Notes: generated from the sequence alone by a model not told the origin. 64,000 nucleotides of DNA from 3107 sp001483205 (GCA_964291375.2 OZ219809.1:2356001-2420000); one strand, 5' to 3'. Positions 32,427 to 41,703 are shown, numbered from the stretch's first letter. Made by a program: numbers and translations.

Positions 32427-32532
32427 AGCACGTTAGCGGCCATCGCCCCGCCCCCGCATCTTGCCGTTTCCGGCCCCGCCGCGCACATATAGAGTGTCGC
32501 GCGACTCACCCGTCAGCCGGAAAGGAACCCCC

Positions 32533-33453
32533 ATGCCCGTGACGCCGGAACAACAGGCCGAAATCGCCACCCTGCGCGCCCGTTCGCGACCCACCCTGCG
32601 GACGACCTCGGAAGGGATGGAGCAACATCTCTACACGGTCCGGGATGTGCTCGACCACGGCTTTGTCCGGGTCATCGACTATATGGGCGACGATGCCGCG
32701 ATCTGTCAGGCGGCGCGGGTCAGCTATGGCAGGGGCACCAGGGCCGTGCAGGACGATGAGGGGCTGATCCGCTATCTGATGCGGCATTCCCATTCCACCC
32801 CGTTCGAGATGTGCGAGGTCAAGTTTCACGTCAAACTGCCGGTGTTTGTGGCGCGACAGTGGATCAGGCACCGCACCGCGAATGTCAACGAATACTCGGC
32901 GCGCTATTCGATCCTTGATCGGGAGTTTTACATCCCCGCGCCGGAGCAGGTCGCCGCGCAGTCGGCGGTGAACAATCAGGGCCGGGGGGCGGTGCTGGAG
33001 GGCGAGGAAGCGGCGCGGGTGCTCGAGATGCTCCGGGCCGATGCCGCCCGCTGTTATGATCATTATGAGGCGATGATCAGCCGGGAGGGCCAGCAGGGCC
33101 TTGCGCGCGAGCTTGCCCGGATGAACCTGCCCGCGAATGTTTACACGCAGTGGTATTGGAAGGTTGACCTGCATAACCTGTTCCATTTCCTGCGCCTGCG
33201 CGCCGATCGCCATGCCCAGTATGAGATACGGGTTTATGCAGAGGCGATCCGCGCGATTGTCGCCGATTGGGTGCCGATGGCGTGTAAGGCGTTTGAGGAT
33301 TATCGCCTGGGCGGGGTCGCGCTGTCGGCGGCGGGGCTTGACTGCGTAAGGCGGATGCTGCGGGGGGAGGAGGTGACGCGCGAGGCCTCGGGCATGAGCC
33401 GGGGGGAGTGGCGGGAGTTTACGGAGGCTCTGGGGGGAGATACCGACGGATGA
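32533..33453 (+). CDS. thyX: flavin-dependent thymidylate synthase
   Basis: A 306-residue ThyX, which methylates dUMP to dTMP with FAD and methylenetetrahydrofolate. The family motif RHRTxxxNExSxRY is at residues 112-125 (RHRTANVNEYSARYS). The substrate-binding C-terminal part has NLFHFLRLRADRHAQYEIR. The start at 32533 follows AAAGGA; an earlier in-frame ATG lacks a ribosome site. Length is slightly above the usual 220-300 because of a 30-residue N-terminal extension common in alphaproteobacteria. Confidence 0.96.
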   Translation: MPVTPEQQAEIATLRARSRPTLRTTSEGMEQHLYTVRDVLDHGFVRVIDYMGDDAAICQAARVSYGRGTRAVQDDEGLIRYLMRHSHSTPFEMCEVKFHVKLPVFVARQWIRHRTANVNEYSARYSILDREFYIPAPEQVAAQSAVNNQGRGAVLEGEEAARVLEMLRADAARCYDHYEAMISREGQQGLARELARMNLPANVYTQWYWKVDLHNLFHFLRLRADRHAQYEIRVYAEAIRAIVADWVPMACKAFEDYRLGGVALSAAGLDCVRRMLRGEEVTREASGMSRGEWREFTEALGGDTDG

Positions 33454-33483
33454 TGGCTTGGGCCGGGCGCTCAAGCGCGCCGG

Positions 33484-34710
33484 TCAGATTTGCCGCCCTT
33501 GCATGAGGGCGGGAAGGTCGCCGGTCAGCCCCGCGGCCTCGCGGATGAAGGCCCGTCGCAGGCGGGGCAGGCCGTTGACGGCGCTCAGCCCGAGACCCCG
33601 CGCCAGCCGCAGCGCGCCATTGTCGTTAGAGAAGAGCCGGTTGAGGCCGTCGGTTGCCACGGCCATCGTCGCCGTGTCCCAACGCCGCCAGCGCTGATAG
33701 CGTGCCAGAACCTGCCCGGCCCCGATGTCCTCACCCCGGCGGCGGGCGCAGATCAGAACCTCGGCCAGCGCGCCCGCATCCCGCAGGCCAAGGTTCAGCC
33801 CCTGTCCGGCCAGCGGATGCACCCCATGGGCCGCGTCCCCGGCAAGCGCCACACGCTCAGCGATGAAGCTGTTTGCCAGCGACAAGCCTAGGGGGTAGGT
33901 AAACCTCTGACCGGAAACAGAGATATTGCCAAGGAAATCCCCGAAGCGCGGGCGCAGAACGTCCAGGTATCCGCCATCATCCAGCGCCTGAATGTCCCGC
34001 GCGGCCCGGTCCCTTTCCGACCAGACAATCGAGACCCGGTTGCCGGGCAGCGGCAGGATCGCCAGCGGTCCCGCGGGCATGAAATGCTGATGCGCCACGC
34101 CGCAGTGGGGGAGTTCATGCTCAATGGCGCAGACAAGCGATGTCTGCCCGTAGCCCCAGCCGGTGCGCCCGATGCCCGCACGCTCTGCGACACCGCTGTG
34201 CCGCCCGTCGCACCCGATCAGAACCATGCCGCTGAGGGTCTGCCGGTTGTCCAGCCTGACGGACACCCCTGCCCCGGCAACCCGTTGCGAACAGACCGCG
34301 CGCCCCGGCAGATGGGTAATGCCGGGGTGATCCTGCATCGCCTTCAGATAAGCGCGATACAGGAAACGATCCTCCAGCATGTGGCCCATTGGCCCTTCCT
34401 CGATCTCTGCATGATCGAAACAGAGGCTGTGGCGGCCCGGTCCGCTGTTGGCGCGGCCATCGGTGATTCGGATGCCGAGGATGGGTTGCGATGTGTCGGC
34501 AACCATGGGCCAGACGCCGGTTGCGGTCAGCAAACGGCGAGAGGCCAGCGCCAGCGCATAGGCACGCCCGTCGAATGCCGGTTTTGTGCGGGTGTTGGCC
34601 GGGCGCGCATCGATCAGGGTGACGGACAGCCCGCCATCGGCCAGTGCCAGCGCCAGGGCCGGGCCGGTCAGCCCGCCGCCCGCGATCAGAATGTCGGTAT
34701 CGGGACTCAT
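33484..34710 (-). CDS. UbiH/UbiF-family FAD-dependent ring hydroxylase
   Basis: A 408-residue flavoprotein monooxygenase. The FAD-binding start is DILIAGGGLTGPALALALAD, the middle motif is LIGCDGRHSGVAERAGI and the GD motif is VALAGDAAHGVHPLAGQGLN. These match the aromatic ring hydroxylases of ubiquinone synthesis (UbiH, UbiF, UbiL). Which ring carbon it hydroxylates cannot be told from sequence. The start at 34710 gives the family N-terminus; an alternative ATG lies 36 bases upstream. It is convergent with thyX. Confidence 0.9.
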   Translation of the reverse strand: MSPDTDILIAGGGLTGPALALALADGGLSVTLIDARPANTRTKPAFDGRAYALALASRRLLTATGVWPMVADTSQPILGIRITDGRANSGPGRHSLCFDHAEIEEGPMGHMLEDRFLYRAYLKAMQDHPGITHLPGRAVCSQRVAGAGVSVRLDNRQTLSGMVLIGCDGRHSGVAERAGIGRTGWGYGQTSLVCAIEHELPHCGVAHQHFMPAGPLAILPLPGNRVSIVWSERDRAARDIQALDDGGYLDVLRPRFGDFLGNISVSGQRFTYPLGLSLANSFIAERVALAGDAAHGVHPLAGQGLNLGLRDAGALAEVLICARRRGEDIGAGQVLARYQRWRRWDTATMAVATDGLNRLFSNDNGALRLARGLGLSAVNGLPRLRRAFIREAAGLTGDLPALMQGRQI

Positions 34711-34817
34711 GGTTTCAGATAACCGCGTCGGGGCGGGATTGTCCATCCGCCCGGATGTCGCCGCCGGTCCTGCGTGACGGGCAGGCCCCCTTGCGCCGGG
34801 CCGGGTATTCAGTGCCC

Positions 34818-35516
34818 TCAGCCCGCTTTGCGCCAGCCCGCGCTCTCTGCTTCTGCTTCTGAACAGAACCAGCGTTCGCCTTTCTCCGTGTCTATCTTCG
34901 TGCGGGCATACCAGCGGGTTCCGGGCAGGTGATAGATTTTGCCATACCTGCTGATATTGCCCTTGATCCGGCAACCGGGAGCGGCGAGGGCGACGAGGGC
35001 GATGGCATCGTCCGGCCGGACGCCACGCCGCCAGTCAGAGGGCATGATGAATGCGCCGCTCCAGATACCGATGCCCGCCCGCCGCGCCACGGCCTCGTCA
35101 CCGGCATAATCGCGGGCGTATTTCACATAAGCGACGGCCTGACCGGACCGCACCAGCCACCGGTTGAGGTCCGCGCCCTGCACGGAACAGACGGCAATGA
35201 TGCGCTGGTAAATGCCTTTGCCCGTCTCGCGGCAGGTCACGGCGGCCCCGTTGATCCTGTCGGACAGCGCTTCGGTTGCCGTCTGACCGCAGGGCCAGTC
35301 GCCGCGCTCGGGGTGACGGCAGGACTGGGCGCTTTCGGGGGCATCAATACCGTGCAGCCGGAACCTGACCCCACTGATTTCAAGGGTATCCGCGTCGATA
35401 AGGGTGGCCTGTCCGGTCCATTCCCGGACATTTCCGGCCTGGGGGGGCGTATCCGCAAGCAGCAAAATCGCCGTCAGGCCCGCGACAAGGGCCAGAGTGA
35501 GGCGAATGGGCGTCAT
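34818..35516 (-). CDS. secreted thermonuclease-like protein (SNase fold)
   Basis: A 232-residue nuclease-family protein. A signal peptide or anchor (MTPIRLTLALVAGLTAILLL) is followed by an SNase domain, residues about 35-150: VRFRLHGIDAPE, then Arg/Glu positions as in QRIIAVCSVQGADLNRWLV and the ending ARDYAGDEAVARRAGIGIW. The C-terminal 55 residues (GNISRYGKIYHLPGTRWYAR...RWFCSEAEAESAGWR) form a domain often fused to alphaproteobacterial SNases. AGAGGAAA precedes the ATG at 35516. It probably degrades nucleic acid in the periplasm. Confidence 0.88.
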   Translation of the reverse strand: MTPIRLTLALVAGLTAILLLADTPPQAGNVREWTGQATLIDADTLEISGVRFRLHGIDAPESAQSCRHPERGDWPCGQTATEALSDRINGAAVTCRETGKGIYQRIIAVCSVQGADLNRWLVRSGQAVAYVKYARDYAGDEAVARRAGIGIWSGAFIMPSDWRRGVRPDDAIALVALAAPGCRIKGNISRYGKIYHLPGTRWYARTKIDTEKGERWFCSEAEAESAGWRKAG

Positions 35517-35731
35517 GGCGGCTTTCCTCTGATCCTGTGGGGGGCGCAGCCGAACGGCCCTGCGCCGCAGGCGGTGTCCGTTAACCAAGGTTAATATCAT
35601 TAACCAAGGTTAATTTCAAGCAAACCCGCCGCCGCCGCTCTTCTCCCGTCCCGGCATTGCCCATCCGCCCCCGCGCCGCTAACCTGTTGTGCGGAAACAT
35701 GGGCAAGGCCGGACACGGGGCAGGAGCGGAC

Positions 35732-37066
35732 ATGAGCGAAGACTGGCACACACAAAGCGCCTCTGATCTGGGCCGGGGGATCGCTGCGGGCCAAATCGAC
35801 CCGGTGGAGCTTGCCGAAGCGTTCCTTCAGCGGGCCGCCACCCACCCGATGGCGGGGCGGATTTATGCGCGGGTCACGCGGGCGCGCGCCATGGCTGAGG
35901 CGCAGGCGGCGGCGGCGCGGGCGCGCACCGGGCACCGGCGCGGTCTGCTCGACGGCGTGCCCCTGTCGTGGAAAGACCTGTTCGATACCGCCGGTGTGCT
36001 GACAGAGGCAGGCTCTGCCCTGCTGAAAGACCGCGTCCCGGCGACGGACGCGCGGGTGTTGCGCCGGGCGACGCTGGCGGGCGCGGTTTGCCTCGGCAAG
36101 ACCCACATGTCCGAACTGGCGTTTTCCGGCCTCGGCCTCAATCCCGTCACCGCGACCCCGCCCTGCGTGAACAACCCTGACGCGGTTTCGGGCGGGTCAT
36201 CGTCGGGCGCGGCGGCCTCGGTTGCCTTCGGGCTGGCCCCGGCGGCCATCGGCAGCGATACCGGCGGCTCGGTCCGCATCCCGTCCGCGTGGAATGATCT
36301 GGTCGGGCTGAAGACCACCCATGGCCGGTTGCCGCTGGAGGGGGTCGTGCCGCTGGCCGATACCTTCGATTCCGTCGGCCCGTTATGCCGGAGCGTCGAG
36401 GACGCCGCGCGGATACTGGCGATGCTGGAGGGTCGCCGCCCGCCTGCCGACCTGACCGGCGCAAGCCTTGGCGGTGTGCGGCTGATGGTGCTCGACAGCG
36501 TGGCCTTTGACGATATAGGTGACGGCCCGGCGCGGGGCTTTGAAGAGGCGGTTCGGCGGCTGGAGCGCGCCGGGGCGGTCATTCTGCGCGGGCGGGTGCC
36601 CGAGCTTGAAGAGGCGATGGCGCTGTCCGGGGTGCTCTATGCCACCCGCGCCTATGCCGAGTGGCGGGACCGTATCGAGGCCGCGCCGGACCTGATGTTC
36701 GCCAGGGTTCTGGAGCGGTTCCGGGCCGGGGCCGGGTATTCGGGAACCGACTATATCGCGGCGTGGGAGCGCCTGCGCCTGATCCGGCGTGCGTATGGGG
36801 CGAAGACCGCCGGATATGACGCGGTGATCCTGCCGACCTGCCCGATCCTGCCGCCGGACAAGGCCCGGGTGGAGCGGGATGCCGCCTATCATACCGGGCA
36901 AAACCTGCTGGCGCTGCGCAACACGCGGATCGGCAATCTGATGGGGCTGGCGGCGCTGACACTGCCTGCGCCGGTCAGGTCTGTCGGGATCACGCTGCAA
37001 GGCGCGCCGGGCAGCGAAGAGCGGCTGTTGCGGCTGGGCGCGGCGGCAGAGCGGGCGATGGCGTAG
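35732..37066 (+). CDS. amidase (amidase signature family)
   Basis: A 444-residue amidase. The Ser-cisSer-Lys triad is visible: Lys in PLSWKDLFDTAG, cis-Ser in SGGSSSGAAASVA, and the nucleophile Ser in GSDTGGSVRIPSAW. The start at 35732 is preceded by CAGGAG. The family hydrolyses amides or acts as GatA; the absence of gatB/gatC and the short C-terminus favour a free-standing amidase. Its 3' end adjoins the palindrome array. Confidence 0.92.
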   Translation: MSEDWHTQSASDLGRGIAAGQIDPVELAEAFLQRAATHPMAGRIYARVTRARAMAEAQAAAARARTGHRRGLLDGVPLSWKDLFDTAGVLTEAGSALLKDRVPATDARVLRRATLAGAVCLGKTHMSELAFSGLGLNPVTATPPCVNNPDAVSGGSSSGAAASVAFGLAPAAIGSDTGGSVRIPSAWNDLVGLKTTHGRLPLEGVVPLADTFDSVGPLCRSVEDAARILAMLEGRRPPADLTGASLGGVRLMVLDSVAFDDIGDGPARGFEEAVRRLERAGAVILRGRVPELEEAMALSGVLYATRAYAEWRDRIEAAPDLMFARVLERFRAGAGYSGTDYIAAWERLRLIRRAYGAKTAGYDAVILPTCPILPPDKARVERDAAYHTGQNLLALRNTRIGNLMGLAALTLPAPVRSVGITLQGAPGSEERLLRLGAAAERAMA

Positions 37067-37084
37067 GGCGTGGCGGCGGCGCGG

Positions 37085-37675
37085 CTTATCCGCGGGTAAG
37101 GGGGCCTCTGACCTATTGGCGCATTGACGGCCAGACGGTTCGCCCGGCGGAACGCCGGGTCACGCCCGGCCCGCCAAGACGGTGCAGCTTATCCGCGGAT
37201 AAGGTCAACACCTCTGACCTATTCGCCGGGCCGGGCGGACGCTTTGCCGGGACAGAGGCATGAACAACCCGGCGAGGGTGGCTTATCCGCGGATAAGGGC
37301 AGCACTTCTGACCTATTGGCCTGGGCCGGGCGGGGCATTCGGGGCGCGCGGCTTATCCGCGGATAAGGTCAACGCTTCTGACCTATTGGCGCGGGCCGGG
37401 CGGACGGTTTGCCGGGACAGGTGCGCGTCCGGCCCGGCACGAGCAGGGCCCGCCCCGCCCGGCACGGCGTGGCTTATCCGCGGATAAGGGCAACACTTCT
37501 GACCTTATCCGCGGATAAGGGCCTGACCTATTGGCCGGGCCGGGGCATTCGGGGCGGCGCGGCTTATCCGCGGATAAGGTCAACGCTTCTGACCTATTGG
37601 CGCGGGCCGGGCGGACGGTTTGCCGGAACAGAGGCATGAACAACCCGGCGAGGGGGGCGCTTATCCGCGGATAAG
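37085..37675 (+). repeat. array of eight CTTATCCGCGGATAAG palindromes
   Basis: Eight copies of a 16-bp palindrome CTTATCCGCGGATAAG start at 37085 (one-base variant), 37188, 37282, 37352, 37473, 37504, 37563 and 37660. Most are followed by a conserved arm GTCAACGCTTCTGACCTATT and GC-rich filler of two alternating kinds: GGACGGTTTGCCGGGACAG (after copies 2, 4, 7) and GGGGCATTCGGGGCG (after copies 3, 6). The spacing is irregular (31-121 bp). It fills most of the gap between the amidase and ftsK. No credible coding frame lies within it. Function unknown. Confidence 0.9.
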
Positions 37676-38175
37676 GTCAGTACTGCTGACCTATTGGCCG
37701 GGCCGGGCAATGGCAGAGGTCTTTACAATCGGATAAGGTCGCGCGCGCGCCCTTAACAATGCAGGCGCGCCCAAAAAGCAACATCAACCTGTCCGGCCAC
37801 AGTTTTTTACGCCGCTTTCTGGACAGACCCACCCCCCTGCCTGTATGCTTGGGCGCAAACGGGGCGGTAACGGCCCTGACGCCTGAGGCAGTCATGTCCG
37901 GGGCGCGCGCGCGCGACAATCGGCAATGATCGCACTGATCGTTCGGCGCACCGGCTTTTCGCGACCCGCGACCATCCGCGCAACAGCGGCCCTGATCGCA
38001 ACAACCGGCGCGAAAGAGCGGCTCTGTGATTGCAGCGCACCGGCGTCGGGAACGCCTTGCCGCCGGTCATCCGGGGGTCTCGTCTGTCCGGGCGCGGCCC
38101 CCCAATGACCCCGAAACGAAACAAACGCCCCGACACGGGCAAAAGACGGGCAAACACGGGCGAGGACAGGCACAG
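37676..38175. other. intergenic region before ftsK
   Basis: About 500 bases without a convincing gene. A degenerate half copy of the palindrome (TCGGATAAGGTC) is near 37729, followed by CG/GC dinucleotide runs (37740-37750 and 37905-37915). It should contain the ftsK promoter, but I cannot point to its elements. Confidence 0.5.
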
Positions 38176-40944
38176 ATGGCGTCTTATCAGGTCAGACAGC
38201 GCGACCCGCTTCTGGACAGCAACACGCAGGCAATTCTGGAACAACGCGGCAAGGAACTGCTCGGTCTTGTGCTGATTGTGGCCGGCGGCGGTTTCGCCGT
38301 CATGCTGGGCACCTATTCGCCGGACGATCCCGGCTGGCTGTCGGCCACCGGCGCGCCGGTGCGCAACTGGCTGGGTATGACGGGGGCGGCGGTTGCCTCG
38401 CCGCTTCACATGATCCTGGGCTGGGGCGGCTGGGGCATTGCCGCCGTGCTGATCGCCTGGGGGATGCGCTTTGTCGGCCATTGGGGGGAAGAGCGCGCCC
38501 TGGGGCGGCTGATCTTTGCCCCGATCGGGGTTGCGCTGATTTCGGTTCACGCCTCTACCCTGCCGGAAACCCCCGGCTGGACCGACAGTTTCGGCCTTGG
38601 CGGTCTGTTCGGTGATGCGTTTTCCGGGGCGGTCCTGTCGGTCTTGCAGGAGTGGGGCGGGCTGGCCATGTGGCTGAAGGCCCTGTCTGCGCTGTCCGGC
38701 GCGGCGATGGTGGCGGTGATGCTGTTCGTGACCGGGTTTTCGCGGGCAGAGCTTAAGGGCGTGGCGCGGTTTCTGCTGATCGGCCTGATCCTGAGCTATG
38801 CGGCGGTCATCCGGTTGCTCGGGGCCGGGGCATCCGGGTCAGTGCGGGCGGCGCGAAGCCTGGGGGACGCCCGCCGCAAGCGCAGAACGGCGGCTGAGAT
38901 GGAGCAGACCCGGCTGAGCGGGGAGCTGGAGGCCGTTCATGGCCCGGTTGCGTCCATTCCCGCCCAAGTGGACCCGGCGGCCCCGGCGGCCCCGGCAGAA
39001 GCAAAAATCGGCAAGCGCACGATTTTGAGTGCGATTTTCGGTCGTCAGCCGGACCCGGACCCGGCTGAACCCGATTATACGCCACACCACACGGAACAGG
39101 CGGAAACGGACGGCGAGGCCCGCATCAGGGCCAGGATCAGCGATGCCATCAAGTCCCGCCTTCGCCAGCGCCGCATTGCCGCCGCCGGACGGGTGGAGCC
39201 ACGCCTGACCCGCGACACCGAACTGCCCGCCGGGGCCGGGGGGGATATGCCCGACGACGCCCTGACTGCGGATGAGGCGGCGGCCCTCGGGATGCGCTCT
39301 GCCTCTCTCAGCGGTGCCCCGGACCCCGCGCGCGGCGTGGTGCAGCATATTTCACGCAAGCCGATGCAGCCCTCGCGTCAGGCACGGGCAGAGGCGCAAC
39401 CGGCCCTGCAATTCGACGAGGATGCAGAGACGGCCTATGAGTCGCCGCCGCTCAGCCTGCTGACCGATCCGGGCCGTATCGAACGGCACCACCTGTCGGA
39501 CGAGGCGCTGGAGGAAAACGCGCGGATGCTGGAAACCGTGCTTGACGATTATGGGGTGAAGGGAGAGATCGTCTCGGTCCGGCCCGGCCCCGTCGTCACC
39601 ATGTATGAGCTCGAACCCGCGCCGGGGCTGAAGGCAAGCCGCGTGATCGGGCTGGCCGACGACATTGCCCGGTCGATGTCGGCCCTGTCCGCCCGTGTCT
39701 CGACGGTGCCGGGGCGCTCGGTCATCGGCATTGAGTTGCCGAATGAAAAGCGCGAAATGGTGGTGCTGCGTGAAATCCTCTCTGACCGGTCCTTTGGCGA
39801 CGGCATTCACCGCCTGCCGCTGGCCCTGGGCAAAGACATCAGCGGCGCGCCGATTGTCGCCAACCTGGCCAGAATGCCCCACCTGCTGATTGCGGGGACC
39901 ACCGGTTCGGGGAAATCCGTGGCGATCAACACCATGATTCTGAGCCTGCTCTACAAGCTCAGCCCCGAAGAATGCCGGATGATAATGATCGACCCGAAGA
40001 TGCTGGAACTCAGCGTCTATGACGGCATCCCGCATCTGCTGTCCCCGGTGGTGACCGACCCGAAGAAAGCCGTCGTCGCGCTGAAATGGGTGGTGGGCGA
40101 GATGGAGGAACGCTATCGCAGGATGTCCAAAATGGGGGTGCGCAATATCGAGGGCTATAACGGCCGGGTGCGCGATGCGTTGGCGAAGGACGAGATGTTC
40201 AGCCGCACGGTGCAGACCGGGTTTGACGAGGACACCGGCGATCCGGTTTTCGAGACCGAAGAATTTGCCCCTGAAACCATGCCGTTCATCGTCGTGGTGG
40301 TGGATGAGATGGCCGACCTGATGATGGTGGCGGGCAAAGAGATCGAGGCCTGCATACAGCGGCTTGCGCAGATGGCGCGGGCCTCCGGCATTCACATCAT
40401 CATGGCGACGCAGCGGCCTTCGGTCGATGTGATCACCGGCACGATCAAGGCAAACTTCCCGACCCGGATTTCGTTTCAGGTGACCTCTAAGGTGGATAGC
40501 CGCACGATTCTGGGCGAGATGGGGGCAGAGCAGCTTTTGGGTATGGGCGATATGCTCTATATGGCCGGGGGGTCAAAGATCACCCGCGTTCACGGGCCGT
40601 TTTGTTCTGATGAAGAGGTCGAGGAAATCGTCAATTACCTGAAGGCTTACGGCCCGCCGGAATATGTGGGCAGTGTTGTGGACGGCTCTGACGATGATCG
40701 GGACAGCGATATTGACCTTGTGCTTGGTCTTGGCGGTAATACTGACGGCGAGGATGCGCTCTATGATCAGGCGGCGGCGATTGTGATCAAGGACCGCAAA
40801 TGTTCGACCTCTTATATTCAGCGCAAGCTGGCGATTGGCTATAACAAGGCCGCGCGGCTGGTGGAACAGATGGAAGAGCAGGGGCTGGTCAGCCCGGCGA
40901 ACCATGTCGGCAAGCGCGAGATACTGGCCCCGGAGCCGCAGTAG
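38176..40944 (+). CDS. ftsK: DNA translocase FtsK
   Basis: A 922-residue FtsK/SpoIIIE translocase that pumps chromosome termini through the septum. The N-terminal part (residues about 25-215) has four hydrophobic helices; a linker of about 200 residues rich in Ala/Pro/Arg follows. The motor has Walker A GTTGSGKS at 574 and Walker B VVVVDEMADLM. The C-terminal gamma winged helix (IQRKLAIGYNKAARLVEQME), which reads polar KOPS sites, is intact. The start at 38176 is chosen for AGG spacing and the usual N-terminus; longer frames run into the upstream spacer. Confidence 0.96.
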   Translation: MASYQVRQRDPLLDSNTQAILEQRGKELLGLVLIVAGGGFAVMLGTYSPDDPGWLSATGAPVRNWLGMTGAAVASPLHMILGWGGWGIAAVLIAWGMRFVGHWGEERALGRLIFAPIGVALISVHASTLPETPGWTDSFGLGGLFGDAFSGAVLSVLQEWGGLAMWLKALSALSGAAMVAVMLFVTGFSRAELKGVARFLLIGLILSYAAVIRLLGAGASGSVRAARSLGDARRKRRTAAEMEQTRLSGELEAVHGPVASIPAQVDPAAPAAPAEAKIGKRTILSAIFGRQPDPDPAEPDYTPHHTEQAETDGEARIRARISDAIKSRLRQRRIAAAGRVEPRLTRDTELPAGAGGDMPDDALTADEAAALGMRSASLSGAPDPARGVVQHISRKPMQPSRQARAEAQPALQFDEDAETAYESPPLSLLTDPGRIERHHLSDEALEENARMLETVLDDYGVKGEIVSVRPGPVVTMYELEPAPGLKASRVIGLADDIARSMSALSARVSTVPGRSVIGIELPNEKREMVVLREILSDRSFGDGIHRLPLALGKDISGAPIVANLARMPHLLIAGTTGSGKSVAINTMILSLLYKLSPEECRMIMIDPKMLELSVYDGIPHLLSPVVTDPKKAVVALKWVVGEMEERYRRMSKMGVRNIEGYNGRVRDALAKDEMFSRTVQTGFDEDTGDPVFETEEFAPETMPFIVVVVDEMADLMMVAGKEIEACIQRLAQMARASGIHIIMATQRPSVDVITGTIKANFPTRISFQVTSKVDSRTILGEMGAEQLLGMGDMLYMAGGSKITRVHGPFCSDEEVEEIVNYLKAYGPPEYVGSVVDGSDDDRDSDIDLVLGLGGNTDGEDALYDQAAAIVIKDRKCSTSYIQRKLAIGYNKAARLVEQMEEQGLVSPANHVGKREILAPEPQ

Positions 40945-40960
40945 CCGGTGGTCTGGTGGT

Positions 40961-41171
40961 AAGACCTCTGTATAAGGCCGTATCGTCCCCCAAATGTCCC
41001 GCCCGGCGGAGCGCCGGGCAGCGCCTGCCTGCCCCCCGGCAGGCGCTCGAAACGCTTCAACTTGTTGGAGCGTATGGGCTTTATGGTATGGGCATCGCCA
41101 ATGTGGAATGTCCGGCAAAGCGCCCGCCCAGGCAGGCGGCTGCCCGGCCCAGGCCAATATGCAGAGGTCTT
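40961..41171 (+). repeat. full-length 211-bp MITE-like element
   Basis: Both ends carry the inverted repeat AAGACCTCTG(C/T)ATA, left at 40961 and right ending AGAGGTCTT at 41171. Inside are hairpins CCCGGCGGAGCGCCGGG and GCCTGCCTGCCCCCCGGCAG, then a conserved core (AACGCTTCAACTTGTTGGAG...GCATCGCCAATGTGGAATGT). A second complete copy, inverted, is at 49146-49354. It encodes no transposase. It lies between ftsK and the acetyltransferase and touches the 3' ends of both. Confidence 0.8.
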
Positions 41172-41173
41172 CT

Positions 41174-41641
41174 TTATATCGGGCGGCTGTATTTGACGAA
41201 GGGGGTGAGCAGCCCGACCCGATCATAGAGCCTGCGGGCGGTGCTGTTGAAATCCTGCGTCATCCAGTAGACCGACGGCGCGCCCCCGGCATCGGCAGCC
41301 GCATAAACTCCTTCGATCAGCCTGCGGCCAAGCCCGGCCCCCCGACAGGCGGGATCGACATAGAGATCCTGCAAATAGCAGACAGGTTCGCGCCGCCAGC
41401 AATGGGCGTGATAGAGATAGTGAACCAGGCCGACAAGCCCGGCCCCCCCGCAGGTGCGCTCAAGCACCAGCGCCGAGGGTTCCCAAAAACCGTCGCTCAA
41501 AAGCCGGGCAAAGGTGGTGTCATAGACCTCCGGCGGGACGCTGGCGTCATAGAACTCAAGATAGGCGGTCCAGAGCCGTTCCCACTCTGCCCGGTCCCCG
41601 GCCCGAAGCGGCCTCAGCGTGAAGTCTGTCTCATGCGTCAT
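41174..41641 (-). CDS. GNAT-family N-acetyltransferase
   Basis: A 155-residue acetyltransferase. The acetyl-CoA pyrophosphate-binding loop is DPACRGAGLGRRLIEGV, preceded by the beta-4 strand CYLQDLYV and followed by YWMTQDFNSTARRLYDRVG. These are hallmarks of the GNAT fold. The start at 41641 gives MTHETDFTLRPLRAGD, a normal first strand. The substrate is unknown; the overall look resembles small-molecule or polyamine acetyltransferases. The stop lies three bases inside the flank of the MITE-like element. Confidence 0.88.
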   Translation of the reverse strand: MTHETDFTLRPLRAGDRAEWERLWTAYLEFYDASVPPEVYDTTFARLLSDGFWEPSALVLERTCGGAGLVGLVHYLYHAHCWRREPVCYLQDLYVDPACRGAGLGRRLIEGVYAAADAGGAPSVYWMTQDFNSTARRLYDRVGLLTPFVKYSRPI

Positions 41642-41645
41642 GGTC

Positions 41646-41703
41646 CGGGGCCTTTGCATAGCGGCGTATCAGCGGCCAGACCGCCCGCCTGTCCGAGCAT
41701 GGG
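41646..41703 (+). repeat. dispersed MITE-like repeat, short copy
   Basis: GGCCTTTGCATAGCGGCGTA then CAGCGGCCAGACCGCCCGCC, matching the left end of the 211-bp element. It sits just upstream of the acetyltransferase start, between it and the 41904 lipoprotein gene. Confidence 0.55.

Noticed and set aside
37085..37675. CRISPR array
   Set aside because: Repeats are 16-bp palindromes at irregular spacing, the spacers are repeated rather than unique, and no cas gene is present.
37085..37675. Cluster of DnaA boxes or a replication origin
   Set aside because: TTATCCGCG matches the DnaA box TTATCCACA at only seven of nine positions, misses two conserved bases, and no origin genes (dnaA, dnaN, repABC) are nearby.
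37807..38550. 247-codon minus-strand frame upstream of and overlapping ftsK
   Set aside because: It is antisense to the clearly coding FtsK N-terminus and has no recognisable domain.
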